Shown: positions 38,600 to 51,700 of the stretch, in pieces
Numbering within the stretch: the first letter of the stretch is position 1
How the letters are laid out: each line of letters starts with the position of its first letter
Assembly (NCBI GenBank): GCA_947683625.1
Contig: CANTUR010000112.1
Span: 1,116,501 to 1,180,500, forward strand
Direction: 5' to 3'
Source of the DNA: Mallotus nudiflorus
Taxonomy: Eukaryota > Streptophyta > Magnoliopsida > Malpighiales > Euphorbiaceae
DNA length: 64,000 nucleotides
The notes under the pieces: model-generated
Seen by the model: the letters and a program-made list of their open reading frames with translations, nothing else
What the model was told of the DNA's origin: nothing
Database searches by the model: none
Position numbers and translations under genes: made by a program

Positions 38600-39514
38600 A
38601 TTGAGATATGCAAAATCCATGTCCGCCCACATAACAAATCCTCTAGTATCCTTAATATGCTGATGCTCATCACTTTGGTTTGGCTTGTGATCTCGAGAAA
38701 TAATCATATTTGTATGGAATTAATGGCTTAGTTATGCAAAAAATAAATACCTCTATAATCCACTTCAAGAACGCAAGCAGTATAAACAAAATTCTTCTAA
38801 ATCTTACTATTCTTACCCCAGCATACGATAGCTCTAGAGTCTCTAACATTTGCAACTAGTAAACAGTCACGAATAATTCAGTGGTGGACTTTTGCATTAA
38901 TAATTTGAATGTTCAAAAGGGTATGGAGATTTATGAATTTGCATTTAAAATTTTCTTTAAGGTGGATGTCCTTATAGGAAATACCTTGTTGCTATTTTAT
39001 AGCAACAAATAATGGATGCTAGGAAGGCATTCGATGAAATGCTTGAAAGAGAATTGGAAAATGGAACTTGCATGCACTCTTGCCATTTTACACTACCTAA
39101 TAAATCTATATTTAAGAGCTTTTAATGCTCTAGTGGTCAAAGGTCTATTTCTCATGCTTTATCTTTTATGGTTAGCACTAGGCTACAATGTTGCAGTACT
39201 AGCATCAACATAAGCACTCATGGCCTCAAGTTTGGGCTTATTAAAATTGGATGCAAGGCTTATAAGCTTTACATTTTTTTCCTTGCTACTTTCCATGTGC
39301 ATGATTACTAGTTTGTCATTTTCATATTTCAATAGTACTTAAGGCAAGTTCAAGTTAATTAACAAGGGGTTGTGATATGATGTTTCACACTTTCCCCACA
39401 ACGTGTTTCTCTGTTGAAAGTTGCACTCAATATGCTGCCTACCTCTCCTGAGTTCAAAGCACACGACCCTTCTTTTTTTTTACTCTAAGTAGTATACAAT
39501 GCTTTAGTTGATAT
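38600..39514 (+). pseudogene. PPR-protein gene fragment, left part
   Basis: One frame from about 38,881 reads VQKGMEIYEFAFKIFFKVDV and continues LIGNTLLLFYSNK. After a frameshift near 39,005 it reads MDARKAFDEMLERE. This is the wording of plant P/PLS-type PPR proteins (a helix pair ending in GNALLxxYSK, then DARKVFDEM). The last codons before the copia insertion read NALVD, the start of another PPR motif. PPR proteins normally bind RNA in mitochondria or plastids. This fragment is broken by stops and frameshifts and lies inside the Mutator-like element, so it is a captured relic rather than a gene. The region 38,600-38,880 is only weakly PPR-like. Confidence 0.68.
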
Positions 39515-41133
39515 TAAAAGAGTCTTAGAGGGGGGGTTGAATAGGACTATCGAACAATAATAAGAAATTAAAAAGATTTGAACAAGAATTAAAAAGAATG
39601 TTGAGAAGGAAGAATAATGAACATAAGAATTTAAGGAGTTCGGATTCTCAACAATCCTACGTCTCCATCTAACTTATCCCTAAATTAGGATATTGAATCA
39701 CCATAATCTATTTCCCTAGATTGATTTTTACAACTTGAGAGTTTTAGGCTCAACTCAAACCTTATAACTTGAGTTTTCAAGGCTCACTCAAAAACTAATT
39801 CACAAGTGTTTTCAAAGCCCATACTAAAACTGAATTCCTAAGTGTTTTAATAGCTAAACGCTTAAACTCATTTCTTTAGAATAGAATCTCACTTCATATT
39901 TTCTTAACCTTAGGAAATAGAAGAATAAGAACTTCTATTATAATACTCACCAACTCTTACAAGAGTATACAACAATAAAATGAATTTTGAAAGAGTTTAG
40001 AGAGCTTAATTGAATGCTTGAAAGTATATAATAAATAAATACATTTCTTAACCTTAAAATAATCTTCAAAGGTTATATTTATACTTAAGAAAATCCATTA
40101 TAGCTGTTGGAAGCAATAATTTCATTCCCAATAAAATCAAAGTCTATTTGTATGAAATTTGAACTTTTGAATTGTAATACGTCATGTCCTAATCAGGATA
40201 TCATTAGTCCCAGTCAGGACAAGAATTAAATAGCCATTACGAGTCGATGTATTTGATCTTTTGCATTGGTCCTGGTCGGGTATTAATATCCAGGTCAAGA
40301 TATTAATGTCCCGGTCGGATATCATTATCCCAGGCATTGTCTTAGTTGGGACATTGGATCGAGATCAGTTTGGCCAAAAATTAAAATTTTTTAGAAATTT
40401 CTCTACCTTGGTCCATGTCGGGACTACCCTAGTCCTAGTTGGGACCATGACAAGAATTGCACTTTTTGTGCAATTTAGTCCTTATGTTGAGTTTGATCGA
40501 GATAGTGCTTTGTGATGTCTTTCTAAGAATTAAAAAAATTGAACCAACCTTAACTTTCTTTATACAAGTTATAGATAATTGTCTTATCTTTCCATATCAC
40601 TTTGAATCACCTTAATTAAACCTCTATAGCTTAAGATATTGCTGAAATACTAAGAGTTACACAACCTAAAATGAAAGCTGCATATGTTGACTTCAACTCA
40701 AGATTTTCATATCCAAATGAGCTTAGATTTTAACAAGTAAGCTTAATTTAGAAAGCTTAAGATTTCTACTTCAAAAGTGATGAAGATCATTTTCTCATTA
40801 TAGAGCTCTAAGGATGTCAAAAAGCCTCCTTAAATCTCAAAAGCATATTTATCAATCCAGGTAGTGAGGCAACTCATGAGCAGATCATCGCATATTAAAA
40901 AATGTATATTTTTGGTATATAATTGTTTCTCAAAGATTCTGGATTTGCATAGATTGAGATATTTCATCAAAATGTATATTTACACTCTTTCAAGAAGTAT
41001 TTCATTGTCTCCAATCATTTAACAATTAAACTTCATGATATCTCAACTTCCTACACACTTAGTTAAAATCATTAGAATCAAAATTGTTTGTCAAAGTCCA
41101 ATATTAGGAGTTTGATCATGCAAATGGTCAATA
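39515..41133 (-). repeat. 3' LTR of the SIRE-type copia element
   Basis: 1,619 bp, aligned end to end with the copy at 48,060-49,569. It is longer than its partner through scattered indels (for example near 40,740-40,830). Its inner edge abuts the polypurine tract. Confidence 0.87.
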
Positions 41134-42932
41134 ATCTCCCATTTTTAGCTTTGACAATCAATTTGAAAAGATAATAAAAATTTTGTGTGTGTGTGTCAAA
41201 AATAAATAACATGTATAAGCATGTTAAATTAAAATAGCTCCCCCTTTCAAAATAAATAGATGCAATAAATTGCTCCCCCTTAATATATGCATAAAATCAA
41301 TATCATGTATCAAAACATAAAAAAATTAACAGAGCATATATAAGGATTTAAAGAAATTAAAAAAATATTAAATAATTATAAAGGAGATGGTTTAAAGTAA
41401 CGATACCAATTTGAAAGATGGTCATAAAAATTTTCTCCTTTATATGAAAATATATTTCTTTATTTCTCTCATTTGTAGACATGCTAAAAAATATAAATTT
41501 AATTTAAAATATATTCGCCATGACAAAAATATAAAATACATCATGAGAGAATTATGGCCTAACATAACAAATGTGTTAAAAACATAATAAAAATGTTTAG
41601 CAATATGAAGGAAATAATTTCAAACATATATTCATATAATGCATCACAAAAGTAGTACATAGTACAACCTCATATGATCATATAGAGCTTAGCTAGCTAA
41701 TCATACATAATTATATGGCACTTAGCATATTATAAATACAAACATTAAGCACAATTTATCACATAGCTTCTTCTCCTCCTTTGTCAAAGATTAAAAAAAA
41801 AAAAGAGATATAAAGAGAAATGCACCTAAAGGGACAAAAAAAATCTAGAGGGAATAAAAGATTAAGAACCAAAACAATGAAAACAAAGATATACAAAATT
41901 TTTATAAAATCTATGTCATACTTAAACAAAGTAAGTAAAACAATCCTTTTATCACATATGATATATGACAAAACTTGCCACACTTACAATGTTACTATGC
42001 ATGCATAAACAAAATTATGTAAAATAAATTCAAACAATTTTCTCCCCCTATTTCAAATTAAAAAAAAAAGAATAAGGTTTGGAAAAAAATTAATATTAAG
42101 GACACACTATCACACAGTTATGTCACTAACATAAATACATCTTTGAAAAAAATTTCTCTCCCTTTAAAGAAATTAACTAAATACTTATGCAAACTCAATT
42201 ATTTCTTTCCTTTTGTCAAAAGTAAAGATAGACCAAATCTTAAAAAAATATCCATACCTTATCAAATATCAAAACAATTCCTAAGAAAAATTTATACATG
42301 AATAAATTAAACATGAATTTTGTATGTATAAACATAATTAAAAAAAGTCATGCATAAACACAATAAATAAAAAATTAAACAAACTCAAATATTTCTCCCT
42401 CATTGTCAAAATGTAACAAATCATTAAAAAAATAAATTGCATTAAAAAGGATAGAATTACAATGATATTAAGATATCAATTGTAGACAAGACATAAACTA
42501 ATAGCTCATGGCTTATATCCAAAAAATATCTAGAAAATAAGCTGAACCTAAACTGACACAAAATAATCATAAAAACAGACTATCAACTCAATGATTAGAT
42601 ACGGAAAATATACTGAAAATAAACCAAATAGAAATTTATGAAAAACACAGAAAAATATAAAGAAAATAATTAGTATTGTTGAGGAGGAGGAAATAGGGAA
42701 TAATTTTGGTAAAATAAAATAATTAATTAATTGAATTTAACTCAATAATTAATTATTAAATAGCAAAAAAAATTTTAAAAAGATTTTTAAGATCAAAATC
42801 AAAATTAATAATCAAAACAATTAAAAAGCACAACATAATTTCATATGAAAACAGTTCAACCATCAATCAATATAGCATAAAATCAAGACACACTAGAACC
42901 ATGAATCATACCAAGCTCATGCTTAATAAAAT
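41134..42932 (-). other. 3' non-coding region of the SIRE-type element
   Basis: About 1.8 kb lies between the RNase H end and the 3' LTR. Some sireviruses carry an extra ORF here; I see none. The region is A-rich on the plus strand and holds repeated CCCCCT tracts, polypurine tracts in the element's sense. Confidence 0.6.
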
Positions 42933-45900
42933 TCATTTTTTCCTAGCAAGAGGCTTGGTAAAAATGTCAGCTAATTGATGATTCATATCAAGAAATTTAA
43001 GAAAAATATCACCATTTTGCACATGATCACGCAAGAAATTATGTTTAACATCTATATGTTTAGTTTTAGAGTGCTGAATGGGATTCTTGCTAAGGTTTAT
43101 AGCACGTGTATTATCACATTTAATAGGAATGTAATTAATATGAATGCTATAGTCCAAAAGTTATTGTTTTTACCATAAAACTTGTGTGTAACAATAATTA
43201 GCTACTATATATTCTGCTTCAATTGTGGATAAGGCAACCGAAACTTATTTCTTGCTAAACCAAGAAGCTAAGAAATTACATAAAATTTGACAAGTTCCAA
43301 AAGTGCTTTTTCTATCTAGTAAACTATTGGCAAAGTCTGTATCAGAATAACTAATCAAGTCAAAGGAAAAACTCCTAGGATACCAAAGTGCTAAATGCAT
43401 TGTACCATAAAGATATTTGAAAATTCATTTGATAACATTCAAATGAGATTCTCTAGGACTTGATTAAAATCTAGCATATAAGCAAGTAGCAAACAAATAT
43501 TAAGTCTACTAGCAATTAAATAAAGAAAGGATCCAATCATACCTCTAAATCACTTTTCATTAACCGGTTTGCCATTCTCATCCTTGTTGAGTTTGGTTAT
43601 GGTGGTCATTGGATTTTTACTTGTCTTAGCTCCATCCATGTCAAAATTTCTGAGAACGTCTCTTGCATATTTGGTTTGATTAATGAAAATCCCATCTTTG
43701 CATTGCTTGATTTGTAATCCAAGAAAGAATTTTAGTTCTCCCATCATACTCATCTCAAATTCTTCTTGCATTAGCTTAGAAAATTCCTCACACAAGCAAT
43801 TAGTAGCACTGAAAATAATATCATCAATATATATTTGAACAATTAATAAATCATGCTTAGATTTCTTTATGAAAAGAGTTATGTCAACTTTTCCTTTAAA
43901 GAACCCTTTCTCTAATAAAAAGTTACTCAATCTTTCATACCAAGCTCTTGGAGCTTATTTCAATCCATATAATGCTTTTGAAAATTTAAAAACATGATTT
44001 AGAGAATCAAAATTTACAAAACCCGAAGGTTTCTCAACATATACTTCCTCTTCAATGAAACCATTTAGAAATGCACTTTTAACATCCATTTGATAAAGTT
44101 TAAAATCCATGAATGATGTAAATGCAAGTAGCATTCTAATAGCTTATAACCTTGCAATGAGGTAAAGGTTTCATCATAATCAATGTCTTCTTCTTGATAA
44201 TAACTTTTAGCTATTAGTCTAGCTTTATTCCTAGTTATGATGCATTGTTCATTCATTTTATTTTTAAACACTCATTTGGTGCCTATGATGGGATGATGTT
44301 TTGGTCTAGGAACTAAGGTCCAAACTTTATTTCTCTTAAATTGATTTAACTCTTCTTGCATAGCAAAGACCCAAAATTCATCACTCAATGCATCATCAAT
44401 ATTTTTGGGCTTAATTTGAGAAATGAAGGCTAAATTAATGATAGACTTTAATTTAGATCTAGCAGTTACCCTTTTTGTAGTGTCACCTATAATAAGGTCT
44501 TTAAATTGCCAATCCTTTGGAAGTTCATCCTTCAAGGTAAGTTGAGATGTCTCCTCATTATCCTCCTTGCTTGGATCTTCAAGTTCCAAAGGCTTATTAA
44601 CATTTTTTTCTTGAGTTTCCACAATCTGATTGTCACCTACAAGATCATTAGCACTACCAACATCCTTTTTAGGATCAAGTGAGTTTGATTCATTGAATAC
44701 AACATGCATTGACTCTTCAACTACTAAAGTTCTCTTATTAAAAACTCTATATGCTTTACTAAGAATAGAATAGCCTAGAAAAATTCCTTCACCAACTTTG
44801 GAATCAAATTTCCTAAGATTATCCTTGGTGTTTAATATAAAGCACTTGCATCTCATTACTCTTAGATATGAGATTTTAGGTTTTCTATTGTTCTATAACT
44901 CATAAGTTATTTTATTCAAAATAAGTTTTTTGAAAACTCGATTTAAAATGTAACAAGATGTGTTAACGACTTCTACCTAAAAGTATAGGCGCAAGTTATA
45001 ATCATAAGACATTGTTCTAGCCATTTCTACAATAGTTCTATTTTTCCTTTTGACTACTCCATTTTGTTGAGGAGTTCTAGGAGAAGAAAATATGCGAAAT
45101 ACCATTTTCATTGTAATAGTTTTTAAAAAATTCATTTTCAAATTCGGTTCTATAATCACTTCTAATAAAAGAAATACAAAAACCTTTTTCTTTTTAAACT
45201 CTTTTTGCAAAATTTTAAAAGCTTTAAGTGCATAATTCTTATGTACAAGAGAATATACCCAAGTAAATCTAGAGTAATCATCAACCAATACATATGCATA
45301 ATGCATTCCATCGAGACTAGCAGCTCTAGTTGATCCAAATAAATCCATATGTATAAGTTCAAGTGGTTTAGAAGTAGACACTATATTTTTTAGCTTAAAT
45401 GAGGACTTGAATTGTTTTCCCTTTTGACAAGTATCACAAATTTTATCATTAATGAATTCAAGCTTAGGTAAACCAATCACAAGTTCATGTTTACAAAGAT
45501 CATTTAAAAGCTCAAAATTTGCATGTCCTAAACTTTCATGCCATGTCCATGTGTCATGGGAAATAGACATTAGCATTTAATGTCTTTGTTATCAATTTTA
45601 TTCAAATTAATAAAATAAACATTGTCTATTCTTTCACCACTAAAAATTACTTTATCTTTATCAAGACTACCAACAAAGCAATCTCTAGGATAGAAAGTCA
45701 CCTTATTTCCTATATCATATAATTGACTTATACTAAACAAATTATGTTTAAGACCATTAATAAGCAATATATGATGTATAGATAAAGATTGAGGATTACC
45801 TATTTGTTCAATACCCATAATTTTTCCTTTTGCATTATCTCTAAACGTAACATGTCCTCCATCTTTAGCATCAAGCTTATTGAATTGCTCATTGTCTCCT

Positions 45901-48000
45901 GTCATATGCCTTAAACATCCATGTTAAGATACCACTTGATTTTTGTTCTTGCGAATTTTAAGCACTCCTATAAAAAATAATTTAAATGTTCTTTTGAACC
46001 CAAACCTTTCTTGGTTTAGATTTGTTAGTTTTAAGATAATCCAAAGGAAGTAAATTCATGTGTAGTATTCTATAGAAGCATTATTAGTACGTCCTTTGAT
46101 AATGCAATACAAATATATGACATTTTTAAATTTTTTTCTCCTATAATGATATGTTTTCCTAGTGTATAAAACATGTCTTTTGTGTTGTAGTGGTGTATGT
46201 TTCCTATTATTTTAAGTCATGGTGTGAGTCATGCATTGATAATAACAATGTGCATTTTGATAGGTTTGTGCAACATGTTTAGGTGCATTATATTGTGTAA
46301 TATGCTTATGAATGTTGTGTTTAGTATACATGTAAGCATATTTGGGTTGTGGTCTTCTAACATATATCTTACCTCTTTATGCTAATGGAGGTTAAGTTTT
46401 GTGAGACTTTCCTTTGTCATTTGATAAATGACACTTTTTAACTTTGAAAGCTTGAATCTCATTTGGTTTGGAGGTAAAAGGAATGAAGTCATGTGAGACT
46501 TTAATTAAATTAATGTGTGATGATGATAATGATAAAGACATTCCATTTTTATATCCAATTCCATAGGTATCTCCATGAAATTTTTGAGAATCAAGAAGAC
46601 TATCCAAAGTTTCTTTTCCTCTCTTGAATTTAGCAATGGAATTCTTCAATTCTAAGACCTCCTTAAAAAGTTTATGATTTTCATCACTTAATTTCTTAAG
46701 TTGATCTTCCAAGGAATTAGAAGATTTTGCAGTACTAAAAAGTTTTTCATTTAATTTAACAAGTTTAGCAAAATCATTTTTTAAACTTTCAAATTCTTTA
46801 GTCAAGTTAGCTAACTTATGCTTATAATAATTTTTCTTAGATAATAAACTTTTGCATTTAAGCAAGAGTTTGCTTATAATAGAGCTCTGAACATCATATT
46901 TATCATAATCACAATAATCATCATAAGAGGAGTTAGAAGAAGATGATACCTCTTTTTCATCTTCAAGAGCCATAAAGCAAAGATTGACCACTTATTATTA
47001 TTCCTCTTCCTCTTCAGATTTAGAGGAGTCATCCCAAGTAGCTGTGAAGGCCTTTTTCTTATCTTTTGCTCCCTTATTCTTGAGTTTGAGTTTGGGGCAC
47101 TCACTTTGGATGTCTCTCGATTTATTGCATTTATAGTAAGTAATTTATTTAGTTCTCTTATTTCCATCTCCTTCAAATTTCTTGTTGAAGTCCCTTATAC
47201 TTAAGAAATTTTTCTTTATCAAAAACTTCTTGAAGTTCCTAGTAAGCATGGTAATATCACCATCTTCATTGCTAGAATCTTTAATGCTTTCCTCTTCATA
47301 ATCTTCTTGAAGACTTTTAGTGCTATGCTCTTTTTCTTCTCTTTCTTCTCTTTTTGCTTTTCACCTCTTTGTTTGATTGTAAGCTCATTTGTTAGGAGCT
47401 TTCAAATAAGCACATCGGTTAAGAGAGTAGAGAGGTCTTAAGCTTCCTCAATTGAAGTGACTCGAGATTCCCAATCCTTCTTAGGTAGGATTCTTAAAAT
47501 CTTATTGTTCACCTCTTTGTTGGAGAAATATTTTCCAAGTTTTTAAGGGTTATGAGTAGAGCATTGAGACAGTTTGTCATCTCTGTGATTGATTTTTGAG
47601 GCTTCATTTTAAAGATTTTATATTCATTTATATGAAGTTAAACCTTATTGCTTCTTACTTGTATATTGTCTTTATAATGGTTTCCCAAGGTCTTCCATAT
47701 TTCCTTGGCCGAAATACAATGTTAAAGCTTGCCTCTTTCTTCTCTTGTCATGGAAGAAACTAGAGTAATAAGAACCTTTTTATTTTTATCATTTTCCTCC
47801 TTTTGTTCATTATTCTATTAACTTCTTGTAAAAGTAATTACCACACCATAAATGGTGGTTATAGTGGTTCCCAACCTTTTAGGACAATATCCCAATGTTT
47901 AATGGAATCACAATCAAGGTATAGCTCCATTTTGAACTTCCAATGAGGATAGTCACTACCATTGAAGATGGTTTAAATGAAGAAATATTTTATTATTCAC
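42933..48000 (-). pseudogene. SIRE-type gag-pol remnant
   Basis: Gag runs from about 48,000 to 46,390; its start reads FNGSDYPHWKFKMELYLD and its end is a Lys/Ser-rich coiled coil. The protease active site near 45,925-45,915 has Asn where Asp is expected and a 1-bp deletion next to it; the following GHVTFRDNAKGKIMG and GLKHNLFSISQL are intact wording. Integrase is at 45,576-44,980, where the position of the catalytic Glu after TPQQNGVV is Lys (45,051-45,049). RT spans 44,860-43,550, with YIDDIIF near 43,835. RNase H ends at 43,157-42,933 (CDNTRAINLSKNPIQHSKTKH). Many stops and frameshifts separate the pieces, so no product is expected. Confidence 0.9.
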
Positions 48001-48059
48001 TTCCCATGATCTTGCATTTTAACAATTAAGTTCCTAGAATCTAGGCTATGATACTAATT

Positions 48060-49569
48060 GAAAGAGGCCTAAGGGGGGTGAATAGGACTATCAAACAATA
48101 ATAAGAAATTAAAAATTTTGAATAATAATTAAAAAGAATATTGAGAAGGAAGAATGATGAACACAAGAATTTATGGAGTTCTGATTCTCAACAATCCTAC
48201 ATCTCCACCTAACTTATCCCCGAGTTAGGATTTTGAATCATCATAATCTATTTTCCTACATTGGCTTTTATAACTTGAGATTTAGGCTCAACTAAAACGT
48301 TATAACTTGATTTTTCAAGGTTCACTCAAAAACTAATTTATAAGTGTTTTCAAAGCTCACACTAAAACCAAATTTCTAAGTGTTTTAATGGCTAAACACT
48401 TAAACCAATTCCTTTAAAATAGAATCTCTCTTCCCATTTTCTTAACTTAAGAAAATAAAAGAATAAGAATTTATATTCTAACATTCACCAACTCTAACAA
48501 GAGTATATAATAATAAAATGAATTTTAAAAGAGTTTAAAGAGCTTAATTAAATGCTTGAAAGTATATAATGAATAAAAAAGTTTCTTAACCTCAAAATAA
48601 TCTTTAGAGGTTATATTTATACTTGAGCAATTCAATTATAACTATTAAAAATAATAATAATTTCATTCCCAACAAAATCAAAGTCCATTTGAATGAAATT
48701 TGGACTTTTAAGCTACAATATGTTAGGTCCCTAATCGGGATATCATCAATCTTGGTTAGGAAGAGCATTGAATAACTATTATCAGCCATTATATTTGAAT
48801 TTTTGCATTGGTCCTAGTCGGGATATCATTGTCTCGAGCATTATCTCGATCGGGACATTGGATCAGGATCAATTTTGCCAAAAATTAAAGTTTTGTAGTA
48901 ATTGGTCTACCTTTGTCCTAATTAGGACTACCCTGGTCCTAATTAGGAGAATGACAGGATTTGCACTTTTTGTGCAATTTAGTCCCTATGTTGAGTCCAA
49001 TCGAGATAGTGTTTTGTGATGTCTTTTTGAGATTGAAGACAATTGAATCAACCTTAACTTTCTTCATAAAAGTTGTAGATAATCGTCTTATCTTTCTATA
49101 TCACTTAAATCACCTTAATTAAACCTCTTTAGCTTAAGATATTATTGAAATACTAAGAGTTGTGCAACCTAAAATGAAAGCTGCATATGTTGACTTTAAC
49201 TCAAAATTTGCGTACCCAAATGAGCTTGGATTTTGACAAAAAACCTCCTTGAATCTCAGATATCGAATTAGCCTAAAAACATACTTATTAATCCAAGTTG
49301 TGAGGTAGCTCGTGAGCATATCATTGTATATCAAAAAATGTATATTTTTGGTATATAATTGTTTCTCAAAGATTATGGATTTGCATGGATTGAGATATTT
49401 CATCGAAATGTATATTTATACTCTTTCAAGGAGTATTTCATTGTCTTCAATCATTTAACAATTAAACTTCATAATAGCTCAACTTCCTACACATTTAGTT
49501 GAAATCATTAGAATCAAAATTATTTGTCAAAGTCCAAAATTAGGAGTTTGATCATGTAAATGGTCAATA
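48060..49569 (-). repeat. 5' LTR of the SIRE-type copia element
   Basis: 1,510 bp. In the element's sense it begins TATTGACCATTTACATGATC and ends CCTCTTTCA, followed by the primer-binding-site-like sequence. Confidence 0.87.
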
Positions 49570-49773
49570 GATGTTTATGAGAAATGTGGAAATGTGAAGA
49601 GTTTGTACCTAATACTTTGAAGAAGAAAAAGAAGAAAATGGGAGAACATGCCTTCCACTTTGGACATATTTGAACTCGTGGACCCTATTTATGCATAGGA
49701 GACTCAAGCCACCTTTTTTTTGTACTGGTGCTAACTTAGAATGTTAAAATTGTATTTATATGATATAATTTTT
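49570..49773 (+). pseudogene. PPR-protein gene fragment, right part
   Basis: Immediately after the copia element the frame reads DVYEKCGNVKS, the PPR wording for a motif start (VDMYAKCGxVxxA). It joins exactly in frame to NALVD at the left side of the insertion once one TSD copy is removed. Beyond about 49,605 the similarity fades and the right inverted repeat of the Mutator-like element begins near 49,774. Confidence 0.65.
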
Positions 49774-49873
49774 TAAACTTAGGAGTCCATTTGGACCAAA
49801 AACAATTTTGAGGGCCTACTCAAACCTTGGCCCAAATAGTAAGGGCTTAAATGCACCTTTTCCCTTAAAAATA

Positions 49874-51700
49874 ATAAAACATGAAACATAAACAAAGTTC
49901 AATCATATGGTTGGGTGGACATTCTAAAAGCATATGCCTAATTTTCAAATCCAATCTTTAAGGATGGCTACTAGGATCCTTCGTAGTTATTGTAAAGTGT
50001 ATCCCGAATTTCACCCACGTGGCGACTCAATCTCCAATTTAAGACTTCTAGCCCAAGATTGAATTCTGTAGTATTCTTCAAGCTCGCACAGTGTTATAGT
50101 CATCAAACACTTGGACACATGCTAAATTCTACTATCTACATATGTGCATATATATTTTTTTAGTACCAAATTATTTTTTTGGTTCAAAAATTCACAATTT
50201 TACTAAAGTATTCATCTAATTTGTGTTAGTTCAGTTCAGAACGAAAATTTTTTAGCTCGTCATAACTTTAATATCATTGGGTTAAGTTTGATATTTTCTA
50301 GAGATCTCTCCAAAACACATTCCATCAAAAAAAAAACCCACATTTTTTATTATTTACATCAAGAAAAAAAATTTCATCAATTTTAATCATTAATTTAAAT
50401 GATATTTAGTTAGTTAATTATTAAAATCAAATTGATGAATAAATTTTTATTACTAAACTGTTAAAATTAAATTATAAAAATAATTGATGAATTTTCTATA
50501 CGTGTATCACTTGGTTCTAAAGTTTTTAAAATTTTTAAGTCTATTTTTTAAAAAAATTAAGAAAATTTAAAAAATAATTTTAAAATTCTTTTCTAAAAAT
50601 TATTATATAGGCTTAATTTTTTTAAAACTTTGTAATTAGGTGATATATATTTTTTAGAAATATTTATCAATTTTATTTATTAATCCATTTTATTTATCAA
50701 TTTTATTTATTTATTTTTTAGAAATATTTATTAATTTTATTTATTAATCCAAATAATTTTCATGAGTTGACCACTAAATTTAAAATTTTATTTAACTTAT
50801 ACAACTTAATTGTAAGAGGTTTTTAAGAAAGGTCCAATATAGTTCAATTTTAAAAGACAAAATTCTTGTTAGGATAAAAAAACTTTAAAATCCAATATCA
50901 ATTTTGAGGTATAGTTGAGGGTCTAATTTGACCCTTTGGCCGCTATATAATCCTTTCCTTTATGCTATTTAATCCTTACCTTTATTGTTTCTTTATGGAT
51001 GTTATGATTTTTGTTTAGGTTCAATCTTTGTTTGGTACTCTTGATTTAGCTGCAAGTTTAAAAGTTCTCAGAGCGCATATTCAAAGATTATTATATGACT
51101 ATAGCATGAAAAACTTAAATGAAAAAAAAAAAAATCCTAGAATCAAAGTTCAAGTTTGAATTTTCTACGAAGGGCTAAATCTGAAACCAGCCATGAAAAG
51201 TCATGAATTTGAGAATACTTTTCGTTCACTTTTAGTTTATTTTTCGAATATGAAATAATTTTTTAAAATTTTATTCAACTTTATTAAGAATATTAAACAA
51301 TTTCATTATATTTTTTTAATTGTTTATGTATCCGATGATATTAATTTTTGAATAAAAATAATGTATTGTAACTGAAAAACATGTATTAAATGTCTCTTGT
51401 TGTTTTCAAAAATGTATTTTATATTTTAATTTCACTTAATTTTGAATATTTTTGTTTATAATATGTATATTTTTATTAGTTTTTTTCTATATTTTTATTT
51501 TATTTTTTATATATAAAACAATTAATTACACTTTTATCCAGTTTTATGAAGAATAATGAGCATTCTCATTATATTTTTCATTATCTTTGAGTGAATATAT
51601 TATTATTATTATAGATAGTTTTATAGCTGCTATGTTAGTGATTTTATTTATTGTGATTGGAAAAAAATTTACAAATATGAATGACTTTTTTTAACTATTT
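49874..51700. other. AT-rich intergenic stretch with no gene seen
   Basis: No recognisable coding sequence. A patch at about 49,990-50,110 (with CACCCACGTGGCGACTCAAT, holding a CACGTG core) is more GC-rich than its surroundings and might be an old LTR or gene fragment, but I could not assign it. Confidence 0.4.

Larger units (their letters stand above)
39515..49569 (-). mobile_element. SIRE-type Ty1/copia retrotransposon, degenerate
   Basis: LTRs are at 48,060-49,569 (5' in element sense) and 39,515-41,133 (3'). A primer-binding-site-like TAGTATCATAGC (48,057-48,046, minus) follows the 5' LTR. A polypurine stretch precedes the 3' LTR at 41,135-41,147, and three more CCCCCT-type tracts (purine on the minus strand) occur at 41,238, 41,272 and 42,042; multiple such tracts are typical of sireviruses. 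Domain order on the minus strand is gag, protease, integrase, RT, RNase H, as in copia. TSDs are GATAT (39,510-39,514) and GATGT (49,570-49,574), matching at 4 of 5. The LTR begins TATTG rather than TGTTG in both copies. It interrupts the PPR fragment. Confidence 0.88.
34102..49864. mobile_element. Mutator-like element carrying PPR gene fragments (candidate Pack-MULE), with nested insertions
   Basis: Inverted repeats of about 90-108 bp lie at 34,102-34,209 and 49,774-49,864. Both start GGGAAAAGGTGCATTTAA from the outside and include CAAGGTTT, GAGTAGGC-type sequence and TTTTTGGTCCAAATGGACTC. The element is flanked by a perfect 9-bp direct repeat TTAAAAATA (34,093-34,101 and 49,865-49,873), the length expected for Mutator-like transposons. 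Removing the CACTA (3,839 bp with TSD) and copia (10,060 bp with TSD) insertions leaves about 1.86 kb. No transposase of its own is seen; the body holds fragments of a PPR gene. Capture of a host gene fragment between MULE ends is inferred. Confidence 0.82.

Noticed and set aside
39016..39213. 65-codon ORF starting MLGRHSMKCL
   Set aside because: Out of frame with the PPR fragment over the same bases; the PPR frame (MDARKAFDEM) explains the region better.
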